The translations under genes and the position numbers were made by a program. A stretch of DNA of 64,000 nt from Macrostomum hystrix. Lineage: Eukaryota > Platyhelminthes > Macrostomidae. The stretch covers positions 930,001 through 994,000 of the forward strand of contig CATNEN010000033.1 in the NCBI GenBank assembly GCA_950097015.1. The letters are read 5' to 3'. Below, in pieces: positions 59,101 through 64,000 of the stretch. The notes beneath the pieces are model-generated. The model was given only the letters and a program-made list of their open reading frames with translations. It was not told where the DNA came from and did no database searches. Within the stretch, counting starts at the first letter, position 1. Each line of letters starts with the position of its first letter.

Positions 59101-62100
59101 GTTTAAATGACGTCACTGTTTAAATGACGTCACTGTTTAAATGACGTCACTGTTTAAATGACGTCACTGTTTAAATGACGTCACTGTTTAAATGACGTCA
59201 CTGTTTAAATGACGTCACTGTTTAAATGACGTCACTGTTTAAATGACGTCACAGTTTAAATGACGATGCAGCTTGAATGACATTTTTTGAAGACTTCTAG
59301 TCTGAAGTCTATCGGACGCTGTTATCTCACTTTGGGCGTAATCTTTCATCGACGTTTTCCCTGAAGCTTATTGTCAGATCATCATAAGCTTGGAGTCCAG
59401 AGTTATTGATTAAAAATACTATAATTGCGGCTTTTCTTCAATTGATCCAAAAAATCTGACCTTGGCCATATGAACAATTTTTGCTACTTGTGCTCGTCGC
59501 AGAAATGCCCCAGAATTGACCCAGAGTGCCCCAGTCGCAATCTCGAGAGGCGGGGTGCCTCGGTGCGAACTCTAGAGCAGCTGGGACTCGCGGAAAACAC
59601 TTCCACGATTCGTTATGCGCCTATCGCTACTAAGCCATGAATAATACAGCAGCCGCTGCAACTACTGGCCATGGAGGGGCCGCGACTGTTGAACAAGAAA
59701 TCCAGTTTAAACCTGTCGGCGAGACTCGAGGAAGAAGTTCCGAGATTAGCATTGGCCCCCTAAAGCGTCCTCCGTCTAAAAGCAACTCGAACTGTCAATC
59801 AAAAGAAGCTTCAGCATCTCAGATGCCCAGAATATATACTTTTTATGAACATTAATGGTCAAATCCCTTAAACTCTGAGTATCTTATGCAGACAACAAAA
59901 AGCAATTAGAAGCTCAAATTAAGACGGGAGTTAATGCGTAGAATTAATTAAGAATAATAATATTTTAATGTGATTCAAATATGGACATAATCCGGAATTA
60001 CAAATCCGAAAACCTGGTTTCCAAATCCTGCTATCTAATATCTAGGTCTTAAATTCCGATAAGCCTGATTTATAAATCGCAAAATATAACATTCTAAAAA
60101 TGCATGGCGACGAAGTCTAACTCTTGTAAGATCTTAAAATCCAGAATCATGAGATCATAAAATTAATCCCAAAAATGTTTTCCCCGTTCCCGCAGGCCGG
60201 GAGACTTCGGCGGTGCTTCTAGTCGGCATCTTCCTGTCCTACCTGTGCCCCTACCTGATGCTGCTGAAGCCGCACCTGCTGGTGTGCGCCGTGACCCGCC
60301 TGGCGCCTGGGCTCTGCTTCACCGTCTGCTACGCCGCCATCCTGGCCAAGACAAACCGCATTGCGCGCATCTTCCAGGTGTCAGCCGGCACAACCAAGCG
60401 AACCAAATTCACCAGCCCGATCTCGCAGCTCTACATCATCGGCTCCATGGTGGTCGCCGAGCTGCTCATCCTGGCTGTGGGCCTCGTTGTTGACACCCCG
60501 CGGGCTGTCGAACGGGAGACTCACGAGAGTCGAACCCTGGAGTGCAGCGGAGTTCGGGCGGCCCACCTCAGCACCGGCATCTCCTTCCCCATCGTGCTGC
60601 TGCTGCTGGCCACTCTCTACGCCTTCAAGATTCGCAAGGTCCCCGACGGGTTCAACGAGAGTCGCATGCTGGCCTTCGTGAACTACGCCAATTGCACCGT
60701 GGTGATCATCCTCATTCCGGTGATGTTCGTGCTGGACAGAGAGGCAAGTGCGGGCGCTGGGATCTAAGAGTGCAATACACATTGAGCTAGCTAAGTGCAC
60801 TAAAATTAGAAGTGTAGTTTCGAACTAATCTTTCAATCTATTAGCCTGAAGTTCTCACACAATCCCAGCAGCTGAATCCGCGGGATCGCTAATTCCTTGG
60901 AAAAAAACACGCCCCCAGATAATCCCAGCGCAGAATCGCCGCGCTGTTCCCAGATTCGGATCTGCAATGACTCTGCTTTGTGTGCCAGGGAGTACCCACC
61001 AGTGCCATTTCTTATAAGGCTGGTCTGAGATTTCGGTACAGTGCAGCATCCATGCTCAGAATATTATTCAAGCGATACATTTTCGAGTCCATCTGGGGTT
61101 CATGAGAGGATAACATTTGAAGTTATATAAAAATCGATTCCTTCTCCTTGGAAAATGAAACTGATCCAGTTTGGTCCGGTTTTATGCTTAAATTGTTAAT
61201 CATTTCAACATTAAAAGGCCAAAATTTTAACTGAAAAGTTAGAGGCCGGTATTTAATGCCGAGTCACGTGCTGATCAGTGTTCTCAATGGTAGATTTACG
61301 CACTAGGAAGCCTAGCATAAGTGCATTGATTTATGACCAAGTGTGTGTGCGCAAGACCAGCTCCTTCGGCCCATAGACAATACCCGTCTGGGATTACTGC
61401 ATAGTAGCTCAGAAGAGGGATGGCACGGAGATCAAGTGGGGCAGCACTTGTCATGTCATTTACCGCACAGTTGCGGAATTTACTGCACACTTCAATCTAT
61501 TTCTTTGATGGCCTTTGGGCCATAAACTATACACGAGCTTGAGACGTTTACGCACACTTGGTTATATGTCAATGTCCCACTCTTAGCATCTCCGCCATAA
61601 TCAATTTTGAGACTAGACCTGCAGCCAGCGAGGAGGCAATTCTGCCCATTTCGCTGACTCCTGAGCACACACGCACACAGGTGTGTACATCTGCCCTGAC
61701 TTTCTTATCGTCAGGCAGTGTATGCACTCTCACTGTGTCTTGAAGGTTGGCCTTCAAGGATGTAAATTGCATGACAAGCCCCCAAGCCTTCTCTCCGCGG
61801 CTGCCACGGAATCGAGCTCAGGGACCTTGGTGCTAGAGGCACCAAGCGACCAAACTGCGATGTTGTAATTCGAAAGCCAAGCCCAACTCCTCGCTCCGCA
61901 ATCCCGCGAAGGTGCAGACGGGCATTGTGATCTGCTACGGCATGCAGCTGTCGGCCACCGCGGTACTGCTAGGCATATTCCTGCCGCGAATCTACATCGT
62001 GCTGGCCAGGCCAGAGAAGAACACAAAGGAGGCCATCATGTGCCGGGCGCGGTCCCAGGGAGTCATCAACAATGCCAAGTACTCGCAGGTGGAGATTCGA

Positions 62101-63007
62101 AACTCAGTCAGTAAGTCGATATTGGGTAGCCGAGCTCATCAGAGATGACAAGATGACAATATACAATTAAAGTACAATTTAATTGCTAGATTATTTCTAA
62201 TATTCAATTACACTCGTACAGAAACACAAGTTTTTGTTTCGTAAAATGATGTCCTTGGACTGAGCAGTTGTACACAGCTTTTGGAAGCGCCGCGCATCGT
62301 CTAGAGAGAGATTAGAGATTAACTATTTTAAAGTACATTAGTGTAGGAAAACTACAAGAAAACTTTAAAAGTACATAGGTACGGGAAAAGTACATTAATA
62401 CTTTAAAAGTACATCGAGCCGTAAAAATTGCTGCGGGAAACTGCAAAGACCCAAAAATAGCTGTAATTTTTTACTAGTTTGAGTAATAACGCATGAAAAT
62501 AATATTAGATCTGATATAGAATGAAATAGAATATTGGATGACAAAGTCTCATTGTCCTCAGGTTCAGTCGCGCACGACGCGGCCAGCATAGTCGAGCCGA
62601 ATCCGGCAACGCCAGAAGCCGTCCGTTGCCTTGACGACGACTACGACGGCGGCGCCGGCAGCGGTGGAAATTCAACAGCGAGCCGGAATCTCAGCCGGCT
62701 GGTTCGCCGGGAGAACTCGGACCCAGGCGGCGGTGCTGTGGGGCGGCGCAGGCTGACAGTTCAATCGTGCGACTGCCGAGTGCACCGCAATGTCACATTC
62801 ACCGACGCCGGCACGTCAATGTCTGTACAGCTGCAGCAGTCGCCGCCGCCCTGGTCGTCGGTTCGGGACAGCATGGACGAAGAAGACGCATTCGGGCAAC
62901 CCGGCGAAACGATCGCTGGTTCGCCTACGTCGTCCAAGTCGCCGAGATCGCCTCTTAGTAAGCAGCAGCAGCAGTGGGATCGAGCCCAGTTCACCACAAC
63001 AGTTTGA
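44147..63007 (+). CDS. Metabotropic glutamate receptor-like class C GPCR (11 exons)
   Basis: Exons: 44147-44713, 46196-46308, 49463-49683, 50977-51459, 52427-52588, 56091-56204, 57164-57320, 58099-58399, 60196-60743, 61912-62110 and 62562-63007; about 1,100 residues. A signal peptide is followed by the Venus-flytrap ligand domain (DLLLGALYPLH; VEATLFTLERL; SYLSTSPILS; QQNWTYV...DTNYGTMAF; LAWIGTDTW), then the cysteine-rich domain (CSNDCEK...SCCWICIKC; CKTC) and seven membrane helices. Signatures are ILAKTNRIARIF, TSPISQLYIIG, TLYAFKIRKVPDGFNESR, then REVQTGIVICYG. The Ser/Pro-rich tail ends FTTTV, a class I PDZ-ligand form. Phases agree at every junction except in exon 8, which needs two one-base corrections (separate entry). 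Intron 9 uses a GC donor. Family role: glutamate-gated G-protein signalling; the actual ligand is not shown here. A polyadenylation signal lies just after the stop. Confidence 0.93.
44880..45300. repeat. C-rich imperfect repeat in receptor intron 1
   Basis: Degenerate ~60-bp and ~125-bp units built of phrases such as cctcgctccatttcctaccc and cagccctacactccccatct. A block around 44954-45050 is repeated almost exactly around 45109-45210. Pyrimidine-rich; no coding meaning. Confidence 0.7.
46730..46930 (-). mobile_element. SINE2 copy in receptor intron 2
   Basis: Shares gactcctgagcacac, the ggcagtgt segment and gcggaatcgagctcagggac (B-box side) with the other SINE2 copies, head at the right. 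Antisense to the receptor gene. Confidence 0.65.
47955..48225. repeat. 31-bp minisatellite with GTCACGTGAC palindrome
   Basis: About eight copies of agatcagtcacgtgacttta followed by gaaacaccttt. Nearly every copy has the 10-bp palindrome gtcacgtgac, an E-box/USF-type CACGTG site. Receptor intron 2. Confidence 0.9.
48228..48520. repeat. Degenerate ttcgtcgaattccc repeat
   Basis: Directly follows the 31-bp array. Units of 13-25 bp built on cttcgtcgaattccc with EcoRI-like gaattc cores and several deletions. Confidence 0.8.
49225..49345 (+). mobile_element. SINE2 head fragment, sense orientation
   Basis: tgaccctctcacgc-type head region, then ccctgagctcgattcc (B box) and ggagagaaggcttgggg, matching the reverse complement of the copies at 8160 and 61617. 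This is the only SINE2 copy on the plus strand that I found. Confidence 0.5.
49684..50225. repeat. 21-bp minisatellite starting at the exon 3 donor
   Basis: About 25 copies of ctaggatagacggagaggaat with gcgagg, gcgtgg and tgagagg variants. The first recognisable copy starts about 20 bases after the gt of the donor at 49684. The longest minus-strand frame here (170 codons, SILDSSP repeats) is a repeat translation. Confidence 0.9.
50848..50945. repeat. Short 27-bp tandem repeat before exon 4
   Basis: Three to four copies of ggatggctgtgatgggttgt plus gggataa, ending about 30 bases before the exon 4 acceptor at 50976. Confidence 0.8.
52080..52345 (-). mobile_element. SINE2 copy just before receptor exon 5
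   Basis: gccagcgaggaggcaact at the tail side, tgactcctaagcacgcacaa in the middle and gtgaattcgagctcaggacc at the head side. Antisense; ends about 80 bases before the exon 5 acceptor. Confidence 0.65.
53475..53800. repeat. 10-bp minisatellite (GGGGTGCTCA)n
   Basis: About 32 copies, G-rich on the plus strand, with ctgctcagg and gttcagg variants and 9-bp short copies. Open frames of 119-143 codons (GAQGCSGVLR) are translations of the repeat. Receptor intron 5. Confidence 0.9.
54460..55345. repeat. (TCTGTG)n / tctctgtctc array
   Basis: Pyrimidine-rich hexamer-based array in receptor intron 5 with higher-order blocks (tctatctgtgtctgtgtctc and catctgtgtgtccgtgtctc alternate). Spurious frames of up to 360 codons in all three plus frames. 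Confidence 0.9.
56211..57090. repeat. 14-bp minisatellite (AGATCGTAGATCCC)n, ~63 near-identical copies
   Basis: Starts 6 bases after the exon 6 donor (gt at 56205) and ends about 75 bases before the exon 7 acceptor. I see no variant copy by eye. The unit has no stop on the minus strand in any frame, so three frames of more than 300 codons overlap (IWDLRSGIYDLGST). Confidence 0.95.
57365..57955. repeat. 14-bp minisatellite (GATGTGGGATCTGC)n with a composite left part
   Basis: Begins 45 bases after the exon 7 donor at 57321. The left third is a 58-60-bp higher-order unit (gatctgggatgtaggacctg plus gggatttaatatctgggatgtg); the right part is simple 14-mers. Open frames of up to 184 codons on both strands are spurious. 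Confidence 0.92.
58099..58399 (+). other. Receptor exon 8: frame breaks on both sides of membrane helix 1
   Basis: The incoming phase gives RYDIVETPQ...RQVCKTCQNGSQP and then TGA at 58232-58234. One base later in frame the family pattern resumes: TRRTCLKLPLVWSGYSHPHT, helix 1 (APVAVISALGLVTTAAFGLV) and FLCKRDTPLIKAS. That frame leaves the exon in phase 2, whereas exon 9 (GRETSAVLLVGIFL) needs phase 1, so a second extra base is implied near 58398. Removing one base around 58205-58234 restores the usual 12-residue spacing between the second and third cysteines. Sequencing or assembly indels are the simplest cause; a pseudogenised allele or a missed microexon are alternatives. Confidence 0.7.
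58590..59280. repeat. TGACGTCA-rich repeat; core of 17-bp units
   Basis: The left half is degenerate (aaatgacgtcacagtttaa variants). 59088-59255 is about ten perfect copies of tgacgtcactgtttaaa. Each core copy has the full CRE palindrome TGACGTCA and a TTTAAA. It lies in receptor intron 8. 59281-60195 shows no further feature; a 72-codon frame at 59637 has no support as an exon. Confidence 0.9.
60744..60749 (+). promoter_or_regulatory. GC splice donor of receptor intron 9
   Basis: Exon 9 ends DRE (gag, 60741-60743) and is followed by gcaagt. The next exon starts GTGCAGACG after cgaag at 61907-61911. Only this junction gives the conserved REVQT sequence, so the intron is GC-AG. The consensus around it (GAG|GCAAGT) is strong otherwise, as usual for GC donors. 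Confidence 0.75.
61617..61850 (-). mobile_element. SINE2 copy just before receptor exon 10
   Basis: The fullest copy: gcagccagcgaggaggcaat, gctgactcctgagcacacac, ttcttatcgtcaggcagtg, ttctctccgcggctgccacg and gaatcgagctcagggacctt. Antisense to the gene, head about 60 bases from the exon 10 acceptor, so the acceptor's upstream tract is close to SINE-derived DNA. Confidence 0.75.
62248..62312 (+). mobile_element. SINE1 3' fragment in receptor intron 10
   Basis: gtccttggactgagcagttg and aagcgccgcgcatcgtc resemble the 3' part of the SINE1 copy at 5152 (gtccgtggactgaacagctg; gatgcgccgcgcaatagc). Confidence 0.5.
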
Positions 63008-63018
63008 CTGTGACTGAC

Positions 63019-63024
63019 AATAAA
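63019..63024 (+). terminator. Polyadenylation signal of the receptor gene
   Basis: AATAAA 12 bases after the TGA at 63005-63007, which implies a very short 3' UTR if used. Confidence 0.6.
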
Positions 63025-63504
63025 ACCTGTCAAGAAGCTTGAGGATTAACTAAATTATCTAGGATTCCTTTAGCCGCATTGTCTGTTTAAATGTGACTGT
63101 CCGAAATTTATTGTTGTTGACCATAGCCATAGTTACATGCCTGTAAATCAGTGTTGATGTTACTAGACTGTTAGCAGTAGTAATGCACTAGTAAGTAGCA
63201 ATTACAAACAAGTCTGCATTTCTCCTATTATCAAAAACAGTCCTCGCACCAGGGAAACTACCTCGTTTAAAGTGGAATAGAACTGACCACCAACACTCAC
63301 GCACATGCGAGTGATAACAGAGCTTTAGGCCATTATAGCAACTATTTACATACGTCAAGCAAGCCATTACTAATTCATTGATCATTTTAATTGTAAAGCT
63401 TTCTAGCCGCCAAAGTTTCGCTTTGGAAAATGGGCCAAGTTAGGTGGGTAACTTGCTAACTGATAGTCGGCTACCTGATGAAAGTATTTGCTAAGGTGGT
63501 TATT

Positions 63505-64000
63505 TACGAGGCGTAGCTAGCTGATGGGGATACTTTGCTAACTGATGGGATACTTTGCTAGCTGATGGGGATACTTTGCTAGCTGATGGGGATACTTGAT
63601 GGGGATACTTTGCTAACTGATGGGGATACTTGATGGGGATACTTTGCTAACTGATGGGGATACTTTGCTAGCTGATGGGGATACTTGATGGGGATACTTT
63701 GCTAACTGATGGGATACTTTGCTAGCTGATGGGGATACTTTGCTAGCTGATGGGATACTTTGCTAGCTGATGGGGATACTTTGCTAACTGATGGGATACT
63801 TTGCTAGCTGATGGGATACTTTGCTAGCTGATGGGGATACTTGATGGGGATACTTTGCTAACTGATGGGGATACTTGATGGGGATACTTTGCTAACTGAT
63901 GGGGATACTTTGCTAGCTGATGGGGATACTTGATGGGGATACTTTGCTAACTGATGGGATACTTTGCTAGCTGATGGGGATACTTTGCTAGCTGATGGGA
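63505..64000. repeat. Minisatellite of tgatggggatactttgctagc units, cut by the window edge
   Basis: Units of 14, 20 and 21 bp (tgatggggatact, with or without ttgctagc or ttgctaac) in a mixed order, running past the last base. Between the receptor stop and this array (63030-63504) I see nothing else. Confidence 0.9.

Noticed and set aside
59637-59855. 72-codon frame as an extra receptor exon
   Set aside because: It has no similarity to class C receptors and lies between helix 1 and helix 2, where the family has no insert.

Overview
The window is animal nuclear DNA. Coding exons are GC-rich, small and separated by GT-AG introns (one GC-AG). Introns and intergenic DNA are AT-rich and filled with tandem minisatellites, SINEs, MITE-like foldbacks, a Tc1/mariner-like element and non-LTR retrotransposons. 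The gene content (Piwi, metabotropic glutamate receptor, malectin, a SAPCD2-like protein) says bilaterian invertebrate. The repeat load and GC-rich exons fit a free-living flatworm such as Macrostomum, but that is a guess and no search was possible.

Layout. 1-9268: a minus-strand three-exon gene for an unrecognised, probably beta-propeller protein, with a 6 kb intron full of repeats. 9269-15800: gene-free, with two large arrays. 15801-17778 (+): SAPCD2-like gene. 19296-22238 (-): malectin, tail-to-tail with the previous gene, with a MITE in its first intron. 22627-26802: transposon cluster, with an outer inverted repeat, Ty3/Gypsy-like pol debris and a mariner-like element with ~146-bp inverted repeats. 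27723-32100 (-): complete five-exon piwi, slicer residues intact. 32101-36382: AT-rich, with a palindromic MITE. 36383-42264: a minus-strand non-LTR element split by a plus-strand non-LTR element carrying a 2A peptide; a 12-bp target-site duplication marks the insertion. 44147-63007 (+): eleven-exon metabotropic glutamate receptor spread over 19 kb. 63008-64000: intergenic, ending in an array that runs off the window.

The genes do not form one pathway. Malectin is an ER glycan-binding protein. Piwi silences transposons, and the window holds several transposon families of the kind piRNAs normally target. The receptor is a class C GPCR. The clearest architectural theme is that many introns of piwi and of the receptor carry their own, mutually unrelated minisatellite, several starting within a few bases of a splice donor. 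Exon phases were checked at every junction for piwi, malectin, SAPCD2-like and the receptor. All agree except the receptor exon at 58099-58399, which needs two one-base corrections around the first membrane helix.
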